64,000 nt of DNA from Sinomonas sp. ASV486. GTDB taxonomy: Bacteria; Actinomycetota; Actinomycetes; Actinomycetales; Micrococcaceae. The stretch lies in contig NZ_JAVFJK010000017.1 of NCBI RefSeq assembly GCF_030908215.1, positions 1-64,000 of the forward strand, written 5' to 3'. The position numbers and the translations under genes were made by a program. Positions 17,024-24,798 of the stretch are shown here, one piece after another (positions within the stretch are counted from its first letter, which is position 1; each line of letters starts with the position of its first letter). The notes below the pieces were generated by a model. The model was not told the DNA's origin. It did no database searches and saw nothing but the letters and a program-made list of their open reading frames with translations.

Positions 17024-17803
17024 ATGGATGCCTGGCCCTATCCCCTTCGCGATCCTCATCACCCGCCCCGGAAACGGAGGCCGGTCGCTGTTCTCCTTGA
17101 ACGCGACGGCACGCTCTTGGAGATCCTCGAACGCGGCAAGCTCGCGGCACGCGGCACGCTCACGGAGGGAGGCCAAGAAGCCGGTGCACTAGTGCGGCCT
17201 GCGCGCTCCGCCCCCGCTGCGCGGGAGGCGCTCGACCGGCTCCGCGCGGCGGGGATCCGGATCGGTATCTTCTCGGCCTCGTCCGGGCCGTCGGGGCCTG
17301 CGGACGCCGTCCGGACCCGCAGCCTCAATCGGTATGCCGACCGGCTGCTCGGACCGTTCGGTGTCTGGGTCGGATGCACTCACGGACCGGGGGACCGTTG
17401 TCCTTGCCGCATGCCCGAGCCGGGGCTCGTGCTGGAAGCCTGCCGGAGGCTCGGCACCACGCCCGGCGGCGCCGTCGTCGTCGGCCACGATGGGGCGTCC
17501 ATGGAAGCCGCCCGCCGAGCCGGCGCGCGTGGCATTCTCGTCCCCGCATCAGGGACCAGCCGTGCGGAGATCATCGAGGCGCCAGCCGTTGCCGGGGACC
17601 TCTGGTCCGTCGTGGTCCTCGTGCTGGGCCGGACGGCGACCCACGCACCGGTGCTGCGGGCCTCGACCACCTCTAGCCCCGGGCTGCGCCAGACCTTCTC
17701 CGGTCCGGGGACCTCCTCAGGCCCGGGGCTGCGCGCCCCGAGCCTGCCCGACGCGACCAATCCCGACACAGCTGCCGGATCCGCGGCCCGCGCCGAGATC
17801 TGA
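17024..17803 (+). CDS. HAD-superfamily protein with altered nucleophile position
   Basis: A 259-residue protein resembling HAD-IIIA phosphatases (histidinol-phosphatase/GmhB type). Motif I reads VLLERDGTL (residues 23-31): the usual nucleophilic Asp is Glu26, while Asp28 is kept. A 'CTHGPGDRCPCRMPEPGL' segment matches the zinc-loop/motif III region (C-x-C-R-K-P) of GmhB, and 'GGAVVVGHDGASMEAARRAGARGI' is motif IV. The last ~60 residues are Pro/Ser/Gly-rich. Substitution of the nucleophile suggests weak or no phosphatase activity. The start is uncertain; the frame is open further upstream. Confidence 0.6.
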   Translation: MDAWPYPLRDPHHPPRKRRPVAVLLERDGTLLEILERGKLAARGTLTEGGQEAGALVRPARSAPAAREALDRLRAAGIRIGIFSASSGPSGPADAVRTRSLNRYADRLLGPFGVWVGCTHGPGDRCPCRMPEPGLVLEACRRLGTTPGGAVVVGHDGASMEAARRAGARGILVPASGTSRAEIIEAPAVAGDLWSVVVLVLGRTATHAPVLRASTTSSPGLRQTFSGPGTSSGPGLRAPSLPDATNPDTAAGSAARAEI

Positions 17804-17848
17804 TACGCCACGATCTGATCCGAAGCGAGCGCGCGCCGAAGAGGCCCG

Positions 17849-18973
17849 TTAGGCCACCCTGAAGGATTCCGCATCGGTGGTTCGGAGCGTGAGCCCATTC
17901 CCCGGAGCATCCGGGCACGGCGTGATCGTTCCGCCGCGCGGGTCGGGCGTCCCGTCGAACAGCATGGACTCGAGCCTCACATGGTCGTGAAACCATTCGA
18001 GGTGCCGAAGGGACGGCGCGGCCGCCGCCGGAGCGGCTGAGATCGCGGGGGCGCAGTGGCCCGAGAATCCGACCCCGTGGGCGGCGGCCACGGCGGCGAC
18101 GCGCAGCCAGACCGTGATGCCCCCGCAGCGAGTCACGTCGGCCTGGAGGCAATCGACGGCACCAGCGGCGCACATCCTTTCGGCGTCGGCGAGCCTCGTG
18201 AGATATTCACCGGCAGCGACGTCGGCCGCGACACGTTCGCGGACAAACCGCAGCCCGGCGGGGTCCTCGCTCGAGACCGGCTCTTCGAACCAGGCAAACC
18301 GCGTCTCGCGGGCGGCCTCGGCGACCCGTACGGCCTGCTTGGGCGTGTAGGCCCCGTTCGCGTCCACGAAGAGCTCGGGTCCGGCGCCGATGGCTTCTCG
18401 CGCGAGGATCATGCGTTCGACGTCGCGCGCCTCCCGTGAGCCGCGGTCCTGCCCGATCTTGATCTTCACGCGCGGAATGTCCTGGGCCACCCACCCGGCG
18501 AGCTGCTCGGTCATCTGCCGATCCGTGTAGCTCGTGAAACCACCGCTGCCGTAGACGGGAACCTCGGCGCGCGCTGCGCCCAGGAAGGTGTGCAGCGGCA
18601 GCCCGGCGAGGCGTGCGGCGAGGTCCCAGAGCGCGCAGTCGACGGCCGACGCCGCGTACGCGCCCGCGCCGGGCTGGCCGGCGTTGCGCAGGACCCGGGA
18701 CATGGCCTCGGCGCTCGCAGGCACGGCGAAGACGTCCCTCCCGCGGACCGCAGGCTCGAGCAGCGCGGAGACGAGCCCTACGAGCGCCGCGGGCCCGTAG
18801 GTGTATCCGACCCCCGTCGCTCCAGCCGCCGAGGCGTTGACGATAACGATCGTCGTCGAGTCCCACGCGAACGTCCCGTCGGCCTCCGGTGCGTCGGTCG
18901 GGACGGTGTACGCCGCGGCGGTGACGGCCGAAACGGAGGCTCCCGAACCGACGTCGTGCACGAGGGCGGTCAC
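17849..18973 (-). CDS. enolase-superfamily enzyme, mandelate racemase/muconate-lactonizing group
   Basis: A 374-residue enzyme that would abstract the alpha-proton of a carboxylate. Visible residues: KxK base motif K170/K172 (VKIKIGQD), metal ligands D204 (DANGAYT), E230 (WFEEP) and E256 (AGEYL), and a D279/H306 pair (QADVTRCGG, SGHCAP) like the second base of mandelate racemase. Substrate unknown; sugar acids or lactones would suit the operon context. GTG 18973 starts 7 bp after the thiamine-diphosphate enzyme gene, with GGAAG about 10 nt upstream. It is the last gene of the SigB-promoter redox operon. Confidence 0.8.
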   Translation of the reverse strand: MTALVHDVGSGASVSAVTAAAYTVPTDAPEADGTFAWDSTTIVIVNASAAGATGVGYTYGPAALVGLVSALLEPAVRGRDVFAVPASAEAMSRVLRNAGQPGAGAYAASAVDCALWDLAARLAGLPLHTFLGAARAEVPVYGSGGFTSYTDRQMTEQLAGWVAQDIPRVKIKIGQDRGSREARDVERMILAREAIGAGPELFVDANGAYTPKQAVRVAEAARETRFAWFEEPVSSEDPAGLRFVRERVAADVAAGEYLTRLADAERMCAAGAVDCLQADVTRCGGITVWLRVAAVAAAHGVGFSGHCAPAISAAPAAAAPSLRHLEWFHDHVRLESMLFDGTPDPRGGTITPCPDAPGNGLTLRTTDAESFRVA

Positions 18974-18980
18974 CGGCGCG

Positions 18981-20771
18981 TCACTTCCGGTGCCCGGGCA
19001 GCAGCTCCTGCGCCTTGATCTTGAGGCCCTCCTTGATGAAGGCCCACGCGTGCTCGTCACCGCGCGCTGCACTCTTGGCCGTGTTGAGCGCTTGCTCGAG
19101 CGTCGCGTGGGGCGGGATCGGCGGGACGTCGGGGTCCGTGCGCACGTCCAGGACCGTGGGCCGCGTGGCGGTGAGGGCCTGGTCCCAGGCCGAGCCGAGT
19201 GCATCCGGGCTGTCTACGGCTATCGCCCCGAGGCCCAGACTCGCCGCGAAGCCCGCGTAGTCGACGTCGGGAAGTTCCTGCGTCATGGGGATCGTCGGCG
19301 AGCCGCTGAACGCGCGCAGCTCCCATGTGACCTGGTTGAGGTCGTTGTTGTGGAGGACCACGACGACGAGCCGCGGGTCCGCCCACTGCTCCCAGTACCG
19401 GGAGACGGTGATGAGCTCGGCGAGCCCGTTCATCTGCATCGCGCCGTCACCCTCGAACGCGATGACCGGCCGGTCCGGGTAGGCGAACTTGGCCCCGATG
19501 GCGTACGGGACGGCTGGCCCCATGGTCGCGAGATTGCCGGAGAGACTCCCGCGGACGCCAGCGGAGAAGCGGAGCTGGCGTGCGTACCAGTTGGCGGCGC
19601 TGCCGGAGTCGGAGGTGACGATCGCGCTCGCGGGCAGCCGGTCGGAGCATTCCGAGAAGACCCGCAGGGGGTTGACGGGGTCCGCCTCGACCATCGCCTC
19701 GCTCGCCATGCTGTCCCACCACGTCGTGACCTTGCCCTCGATGTCCTCGCGCCAGCCGCGGTCTTCCTTCCGGACCAGGAGCGGGATGAGAGCACGAAGC
19801 GCCTCGCCGGCGTCGGCCACAAGGTTCACCTCGTACGGGTAGCGCAGGCCGATCATGGTGGGGTCAATGTCGATCTGGACGGCGCGGGCCTGCCCGGCCT
19901 GGGGCATGAAGTTCGCGTAGGGGAAGCTCGAGCCGATGGTCAGCAGTGTGTCGCAGTCCCGCATCATCTCGTAGCTCGGCCGCGTGCCGAGAAGCCCGAT
20001 CGAACCGGTCACGAACGGCAGGGTGTCCGGCAGCGAGTCCTTGCCGAGGAGCGCCTTTGCAACGCCGGCGCCGAGGAGCTCGGCCACCTGCTTGACCTCC
20101 TCCGCTGCGCCGCGCGCACCCTGGCCGATGAGCATCGCGACCTTCTGGCCCTTGTTGAGGATCTCGGCGGCCCTGCGGACTCCGTCCATGTCCGGGCGCA
20201 CATCCGGCCACGAGATGCCGAGGCTTGAGGGGACCATCTTCATCTCGTGGCCCGGTGCCGAGTACTCGAGCTCCTGGACGTCCGCGGGGATGATGACGGC
20301 GGTCGGCGCGCGTCGCGCGCTCGCAACCCTGATGGCGCGGTCGAGGACATTCGGCAGCTGTTCGGGGACGGTGACCATCTGGACATAGTCCGAGGCGACG
20401 TCCTTGAACAGCGAAGTGAGGTCGACTTCCTGCTGGAACGAGCCGCCGATCGAGGTCCGTGCCGCCTGGCCGACGATCGCCACGACGGGGACATGGTCGA
20501 GCTTCGCGTCGTAGAGGCCGTTGAGCAGGTGGATCGCCCCCGGACCGGAGGTCGCGAGGCATACGCCTACGCGGCCTGTGAACTTGGCATACCCGACAGC
20601 CTCGAAGGCGCTCATCTCCTCGTGCCGGGACTGGACGAACAGCGGCCCGGTCCCGGAGCCGAGCGCCGTGACGATGCCATTGATGCCGTCCCCGGGGTAG
20701 CCGAAGACCGTGGTGACGTCCCAGGCCTTGAGTCGTTCGAGGAGGAATTCTGCGACGTTCTGCGAAGCCAT
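18981..20771 (-). CDS. thiamine-diphosphate-dependent enzyme, pyruvate oxidase/acetolactate synthase-like
   Basis: A 596-residue ThDP enzyme with the usual three domains: N-terminal pyrimidine-binding (VTTVFGYPGDGING ... 'SRHEEMSAFEAVGYAKF' with the catalytic Glu), a central FAD/NAD-like fold domain, and a C-terminal pyrophosphate-binding domain with the GDG motif 'IAFEGDGAMQMNGLAEL' ending in NN. It resembles PoxB-type pyruvate oxidases more than biosynthetic IlvB in length, but substrate cannot be fixed. It starts 1 bp after the GMC gene in the same operon, so it may process the ketoacid made upstream. Confidence 0.85.
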   Translation of the reverse strand: MASQNVAEFLLERLKAWDVTTVFGYPGDGINGIVTALGSGTGPLFVQSRHEEMSAFEAVGYAKFTGRVGVCLATSGPGAIHLLNGLYDAKLDHVPVVAIVGQAARTSIGGSFQQEVDLTSLFKDVASDYVQMVTVPEQLPNVLDRAIRVASARRAPTAVIIPADVQELEYSAPGHEMKMVPSSLGISWPDVRPDMDGVRRAAEILNKGQKVAMLIGQGARGAAEEVKQVAELLGAGVAKALLGKDSLPDTLPFVTGSIGLLGTRPSYEMMRDCDTLLTIGSSFPYANFMPQAGQARAVQIDIDPTMIGLRYPYEVNLVADAGEALRALIPLLVRKEDRGWREDIEGKVTTWWDSMASEAMVEADPVNPLRVFSECSDRLPASAIVTSDSGSAANWYARQLRFSAGVRGSLSGNLATMGPAVPYAIGAKFAYPDRPVIAFEGDGAMQMNGLAELITVSRYWEQWADPRLVVVVLHNNDLNQVTWELRAFSGSPTIPMTQELPDVDYAGFAASLGLGAIAVDSPDALGSAWDQALTATRPTVLDVRTDPDVPPIPPHATLEQALNTAKSAARGDEHAWAFIKEGLKIKAQELLPGHRK

Positions 20772-20772
20772 G

Positions 20773-22428
20773 TCAGCTCTCCTTTGCTGGTCGGCGTAGG
20801 CCCCCGCGGGCTCCGGCAGCGAGCCGGGCAGCCGTTCTTGCGGCGAGGGCCATGATGGTCAGCGCCGGGTTGGCGCTGCCCTGGGTGGGGAGGATGCTGC
20901 CGTCGGTGATGAGGAGGTTCGGTACTGCGAACGTCCGGGAGTCGGCGTCGACCACACCGTGCTGCGGATCTGCGGCCATCCGCGCACCACCCACGAGGTG
21001 GGCGTAGCGCTCGATCGTCATGACCTCGCTCGCCCCTGCGGCAGTCATGATCTGTTCCATGGTCTGCCGGGCCGCCGCCATGAGCCGGTGGTCATTGCCG
21101 CAGCGGCTGTAGGTCACGTGGGCCACCGGCATCCCTCGGTGGTCCGTCTCGGAATCGAGCGTGACTCGGTTCTCAGGCAGGGGCAGGAACTCGCACAGCG
21201 CGCCGAGGCACGCCCAGTGCACGTAGTCGGTCATCCGGCGGCGCAGCTCGGCGCCCCAGTGTCCCTGCGCCGCAACGTGCTCGGCCCACGCGATGGGCAG
21301 GGGCGAGACCGTCTGGATCGAGTAGCCGCGCCTGTAGGGCTTGGACGGATCGGTCTCGTAGAACTCCTCGGTGCTCGCCTCGGGCGGCGGCGCCTTGTAC
21401 ATGCGCACCTCTTGGGAGAAGCGCCCGCCGGTCTGCGGCGCGCCCTGCACCATGAGGTAGCGGCCCACGAGGTCGTGGTCGTTGCACAGCCCGTCCGGGA
21501 ACCGCTGCGAGGCCGAGTTGAGCAGGAGCCGCGGCGTCTCGATCGAGTAGGCGGCGACCGCGACATTGCGTGCGCGCTGGAAGCGTTCGACGCCGTCGCG
21601 CACGTAATGCACCCCCGTCGCCAGAGCGGTGCGGGGATCGACGGCGACTCGGGTCACCATGGAGTCAGCGCGGACCTCGGCTCCGTGCGCCAAGGCGTCC
21701 GGAACGTGGGTGATGAGCGGCGAGGCCTTCGCATCGACCTTGCACCCCTGGAGGCAGAAGCCACGGTAGATGCAGTGCCGGCGATGCCCGAACCGGCCGT
21801 TCGAGATCGCGACCGGGCCCACGCGCGCCTCGATCCCGCAGGCACGGGCCCCGCGGAGGAACACCTCGCCGTTGCCGCCCACGGGGTGCGGGCTGTGGGG
21901 GTAGCGGTGGGGGTCGCCCCAAGGCCAGTCCTGGCCCGCTACGGGCAGTTCTTCCTCAATGTCCTCGTAATGCGGCCGGAGGTCCTCGTAGGCGAGAGGC
22001 CAGTCGGCGCCAACTCCGTCGAGGGTCTCGGTGCGGAAGTCGCTGGGGTGGAAGCGCGGCGTGTAGCCCGCGAAGTGGACCATCGAGCCGCCTACGCCGC
22101 GTCCCGAGTTGTTCGAGCCGAGCGGGATCGGATCGTCGCCGTCGATCACGCGGGGCTCGGTCCAGTAGAGCTTGTGGGATCCTGCCTCGTCGCTCACCCA
22201 GTCCCGGTCCGGCTCCCAGAACGGTCCGGCTTCGAGCACGACGACGCTCCATCCTGCCCGGGCGAGGCGCTGGGCGAGAGTTGACCCGCCAGCGCCGCAG
22301 CCGACGATCACGAGGTCCACCTCGTCGTCGTCCGAATGGTGCTTCATGCTCTGCGCGACGTCCGGAGCCGCCAGGGGCAGGAGCCATGCGGATTCGTTGC
22401 GGCCTCGCACCGCACGCAGCGAGCTCAC
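20773..22428 (-). CDS. GMC-family oxidoreductase (gluconate/sorbosone dehydrogenase-like large subunit)
   Basis: A 551-residue FAD flavoprotein. Residues 38-48 give the ADP-binding motif (DLVIVGCGAGGS), followed by 'LAQRLARAGWSVVVLEAG', 'GRGVGGSMVHFAGYTPRF' and a C-terminal 'HLVGGARM ... NPALTIMALAAR' carrying the usual active-site His and Asn. Such enzymes oxidise sugar alcohol or sugar acid hydroxyls. GTG 22428 is chosen because it overlaps the preceding stop as GTGA. The paired upstream gene is a gluconate 2-dehydrogenase subunit 3-like protein, as in the heterodimeric gluconate dehydrogenases; no cytochrome subunit is present. Confidence 0.85.
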   Translation of the reverse strand: MSSLRAVRGRNESAWLLPLAAPDVAQSMKHHSDDDEVDLVIVGCGAGGSTLAQRLARAGWSVVVLEAGPFWEPDRDWVSDEAGSHKLYWTEPRVIDGDDPIPLGSNNSGRGVGGSMVHFAGYTPRFHPSDFRTETLDGVGADWPLAYEDLRPHYEDIEEELPVAGQDWPWGDPHRYPHSPHPVGGNGEVFLRGARACGIEARVGPVAISNGRFGHRRHCIYRGFCLQGCKVDAKASPLITHVPDALAHGAEVRADSMVTRVAVDPRTALATGVHYVRDGVERFQRARNVAVAAYSIETPRLLLNSASQRFPDGLCNDHDLVGRYLMVQGAPQTGGRFSQEVRMYKAPPPEASTEEFYETDPSKPYRRGYSIQTVSPLPIAWAEHVAAQGHWGAELRRRMTDYVHWACLGALCEFLPLPENRVTLDSETDHRGMPVAHVTYSRCGNDHRLMAAARQTMEQIMTAAGASEVMTIERYAHLVGGARMAADPQHGVVDADSRTFAVPNLLITDGSILPTQGSANPALTIMALAARTAARLAAGARGGLRRPAKES

Positions 22429-23054
22429 GCTGTTCCGCCCGCAGCCTCGCCGGGACGTGCGTCCCGTACTTCGAAGCGCTCGCGGCGGTCGAGGCCCAGA
22501 TTCCCGTATCCGCGCGGGTAGGCCGGGCCGGGGAAGCCTATCTCGTCCCACGCGTGCGGCGACGAGTAGAAGGCCGTGCATCCGTAGCGCAGCCACAGGT
22601 TCCAGAGATGGCCTGCGGGGAGCCCGTGCCACGAGTCCTGCTCGTCCTTCACTGCAGCGAGGATCGCGTCCTGCTGGACGGACGTGGCATCGGCGAACCC
22701 GATGCCATAGCGCTCGCGGGCGTCCTCGTCGAGGTGGCGGACCGAGCGGCGCCACACCTCGCCGTCCTCCGGGAGATCTGCATAGTGCCACCCGTCGGTC
22801 TCGCCCAAGGCGAGCCGGGCGTCAACGAGGTTCACAAGGGGCACTCGCGGTTCGCCCTCCTGCCCAAGGAGCCTGTCGAGGAGTGCTGCGGCGATGCACT
22901 CCTCCGGGGCTGTGAAGAAGGCGACCTCGGGCGGCCGGTCGACGCGGGAGAGGACGAGGGCAGTCGTCGCCTCGTCCCAGTGGTCCTGCTGCTCGAGCGA
23001 GCTCTGCCCCGGGAACCTGCGTGCGCCGTCGGGCGCGGGAGCCGGCAGACTCAT
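22425..23054 (-). CDS. gluconate 2-dehydrogenase subunit 3-like protein
   Basis: A 209-residue protein with the family pattern 'FFTAPEECIAAALLDRLLG' near the N-terminus, 'ERYGIGFADATSVQQDAILAAVKD' and a C-terminal 'AFYSSPHAWDEIGFPGPAYPRGYGNLGLD'. In characterised systems this small subunit partners a GMC flavoprotein, and it usually has a Tat signal peptide. None is visible here, so this complex is probably cytoplasmic. Both ends overlap neighbours by four bases (ATGA, GTGA), showing tight translational coupling. Confidence 0.82.
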   Translation of the reverse strand: MSLPAPAPDGARRFPGQSSLEQQDHWDEATTALVLSRVDRPPEVAFFTAPEECIAAALLDRLLGQEGEPRVPLVNLVDARLALGETDGWHYADLPEDGEVWRRSVRHLDEDARERYGIGFADATSVQQDAILAAVKDEQDSWHGLPAGHLWNLWLRYGCTAFYSSPHAWDEIGFPGPAYPRGYGNLGLDRRERFEVRDARPGEAAGGTA

Positions 23055-23503
23055 GGCTCCCGCCTCAGCACGGACGCGAGCAGCCCCATCCCGCCCACGA
23101 GCGTCACCAGCAGTGGGGCGAGCAGGGGTGGCCCTACCTCCGCGTTGTAGCGGAACTCCTTGAACCCTCCGGGGCGCTGGGCGATCCCTCGGAGGTGGAG
23201 GTAGGTGCCCTGGAGCCCGTTGGCAATGATGGCCGCGCTCGCGAGGGGGAGGGCAGTGTGGGCCATCCGGGCGCTCGCCACGCCGGCGACCCCCGCCGCC
23301 GCGCCGATCGGGCCCAGCACGACAGGCGCCCACATCCACGGGTTCCCGAAGCTTGCACGGTCGTGTTCGAGGTAGATCTCCGCGGCCGTGACAAGGGCTC
23401 CAGCGGCGGTGAGGCCGGAGAGGGTGCGTTCGAACCGGCCCGTCTCGACGTTGCGGACGAGCCTCTGGATGCCGTGTACGGTGGATGTCTTGTGCAGGGT
23501 CAT
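23051..23503 (-). CDS. membrane protein of the redox operon (150 aa)
   Basis: About four hydrophobic segments: 'TAAGALVTAAEIYLEH', 'MWAPVVLGPIGAAAGVAGVA', 'ALPLASAAIIANGLQGTYLH' and 'LLAPLLVTLVGGMGLLASVL'. There are no haem or metal motifs that I recognise. Its ATG overlaps the stop of a 20-codon leader ORF (ATGA), and its own stop overlaps the next start. Sitting first in an operon with a GMC oxidoreductase, it could anchor or serve the complex; that is inference. Confidence 0.7.
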   Translation of the reverse strand: MTLHKTSTVHGIQRLVRNVETGRFERTLSGLTAAGALVTAAEIYLEHDRASFGNPWMWAPVVLGPIGAAAGVAGVASARMAHTALPLASAAIIANGLQGTYLHLRGIAQRPGGFKEFRYNAEVGPPLLAPLLVTLVGGMGLLASVLRREP

Positions 23504-23562
23504 GCCGGCGAGACCTTCGAACGGCGTGTCACCGCGCCTGTCCCGAATGTGAGGATGCGCAT
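23500..23562 (-). CDS. 20-aa leader ORF coupled to the redox operon
   Basis: ATG 23562 encodes MRILTFGTGAVTRRSKVSPA and stops at a TGA that overlaps the next gene's ATG (ATGA). GGAAGGAAG lies 6-14 nt upstream, the best ribosome-binding site of the operon. It sits between the SigB-type promoter (23621-23646) and the first long gene. It may be a translational-coupling leader or a regulatory peptide; no family is recognised. Confidence 0.5.
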   Translation of the reverse strand: MRILTFGTGAVTRRSKVSPA

Positions 23563-23620
23563 GGGCGTCTTCCTTCCGTCGCAGACCGGGGTGGCCTCCC
23601 GGTCTTCTCCTCAGGGGGCC

Positions 23621-23646
23621 CTACCCGTCGCAGCGCGGTCTGAAAC
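23621..23646 (-). promoter_or_regulatory. SigB/SigF-type promoter of the redox operon
   Basis: On the minus strand GTTT (23646-23643) is followed after 16 bp by GGGTAG (23626-23621). This matches the actinobacterial SigF/SigB consensus GTTT-N15/16-GGGTA(T/C) in all but the last base. It lies about 50 bp upstream of the leader ORF start and next to a gene for a SigB/F-family sigma factor. Confidence 0.65.
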
Positions 23647-23659
23647 GCCTCCCACGGAC

Positions 23660-24373
23660 TCAGGTGTCCATCCGCCGCCGGAGCCGGTCGAGCAGTCTGG
23701 ACAGCAGCCGAGACACTTGCATCTGGCTTACGCCGAGCGTCCGGGCGATCTCGTCCTGAGTCATTCCGCGGAAGAACCGCAAGTAGATCAGCGTCTTCTC
23801 GTACTCTGTCGTGTCCGCGAGTGCGCCCGAAAGCACGTCCATCTCCTCGACGTGCCCATACGCAGGGTCCTCGGATCCGATGACCGCCTTTGTCTGACGG
23901 CTCTCGCTCGGGTCCCCAGACGGCTCGCCGTCGTCGATCGGCACACCGACCATTGCGGCGCTCGCGAGCTGGGCCTCGGCCACTTGGGCGATGGAGATCC
24001 CCCCTGCCTCGCTCAGTTCGGCAGCCGATGGATCCCGCCCGTATTCCTGAGTGAGCCGTCCGCGCAGCGCGTTGACCTTCAGCCGGAGGTCCTGGAGCGA
24101 CCGCGGTGGCCGCACTGTCCATGACTGGTCACGAACGTAGCGCTTGAGCTCGCCGGTGATCGTCGGGACCGCGTACTGGACGAATCCCGGGCCGCCGTCC
24201 TCCCGGTACCTCTGGGCGGCTTTGACGAGCCCCAGGCGTGCGACCTGGCGCAGGTCTTCCTGATCGTGGCCCGTGCGCCGGAAGCGCCGGGCGAGGGCAT
24301 CGGCGAGGCCCAGGTATTCCACGACGAGCGCTTGCCGTGGCGGGCTCTGAGCTGACGTCTCAGCCCCGATCAT
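23660..24373 (-). CDS. SigB/SigF-family RNA polymerase sigma factor (copy 1)
   Basis: A 237-residue group 3 sigma factor of the general-stress type. Region 2 spans 'EYLGLADALARRFRRTGHDQEDLRQVARLGLVKAAQRYR ... FVQYAVPTITGELKRYVRDQSWTVRPPRSLQDL', region 3 'AELSEAGGISIAQVAEAQLA', and region 4 'LIYLRFFRGMTQDEIARTLGVSQMQVSRLLSRLLDRLR' with the helix-turn-helix. The ATG at 24373 overlaps the upstream STAS gene by 14 bp. No anti-sigma kinase gene (RsbW) is present in the window. A longer upstream frame would overlap the STAS gene fully. Confidence 0.9.
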   Translation of the reverse strand: MIGAETSAQSPPRQALVVEYLGLADALARRFRRTGHDQEDLRQVARLGLVKAAQRYREDGGPGFVQYAVPTITGELKRYVRDQSWTVRPPRSLQDLRLKVNALRGRLTQEYGRDPSAAELSEAGGISIAQVAEAQLASAAMVGVPIDDGEPSGDPSESRQTKAVIGSEDPAYGHVEEMDVLSGALADTTEYEKTLIYLRFFRGMTQDEIARTLGVSQMQVSRLLSRLLDRLRRRMDT

Positions 24374-24680
24374 GGGCCGAGTCCTCCGGCCCGGCGTCGG
24401 CCAACGCGAACAGCGGGTGGGCCGCGGCGCCAGTGACCCGGAGATCGCCTCCGAGGAGCAGGGCCTGCCGGCGAACCGCCGCAAGGATCTCTGCCCCCGC
24501 AGCCTCGACGGCCTCGACGCCAGAGAGGTCGACCAACAGCATTGATCCCGGGCCGAGGGCCGCAAGGAGCCGGTGGAGGACCTCGTTGCCCGTCCCCGCA
24601 TCGAGCCGTCCCTGAAGCCGAACGGTGGTTTGCCGGGCCTCCGCACCGGGTGCCGGTGCGGAATCTTCTCTCCGAATCAT
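24360..24680 (-). CDS. STAS-domain protein (anti-sigma factor antagonist-like) lacking the phospho-Ser
   Basis: A 106-residue STAS domain: 'VRLQGRLDAGTGNEVLHRLLAAL', 'GSMLLVDLSGVEAVEAAGAEILAAVRRQALLLGGDLRVTG'. In RsbV/SpoIIAA-type antagonists the segment after 'DLSGV' reads (F/I)-D-S-(S/A)-G, and the Ser is phosphorylated by the anti-sigma kinase. Here it reads VEAAG, so the phosphoacceptor is Ala. It overlaps the sigma gene by 14 bp, which argues for a partner role. It has GAAGGAGGG just upstream of the ATG. Confidence 0.78.
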   Translation of the reverse strand: MIRREDSAPAPGAEARQTTVRLQGRLDAGTGNEVLHRLLAALGPGSMLLVDLSGVEAVEAAGAEILAAVRRQALLLGGDLRVTGAAAHPLFALADAGPEDSAHDRG

Positions 24681-24750
24681 GGTCCCTCCTTCTCACACCG
24701 GCGGGATCGCCAGCCCTCGGTACGCTACGGGGATTCGGGGTCCGTTTATT

Positions 24751-24764
24751 CACCCCTGGGGGTG
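24751..24764. promoter_or_regulatory. palindromic operator candidate between STAS/sigma and LuxR regulator genes
   Basis: CACCCCTGGGGGTG is an inverted repeat with 6-bp arms and a TG centre. It sits in the 118-bp divergent intergenic region, flanked by AT-richer GTTTATT and GTATTTATAG sequence that is unusual for this genome. It could be an operator for the neighbouring LuxR-type regulator. The regulator identity is not shown by sequence. Confidence 0.35.
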
Positions 24765-24798
24765 TATTTATAGGAGCCGCTGGTGGGACCATGAAGGT

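Noticed and set aside
20959-22284. 441-codon plus-strand frame opposite the GMC oxidoreductase
   Set aside because: It is a shadow of the GMC gene; composition is V/R/G/H-rich and lacks motifs.
24747-24764. SigB-type promoter for the LuxR regulator gene
   Set aside because: GTTT is present but the GGGTGT-like -10 is only about 12 bp downstream, too short for the consensus spacing.
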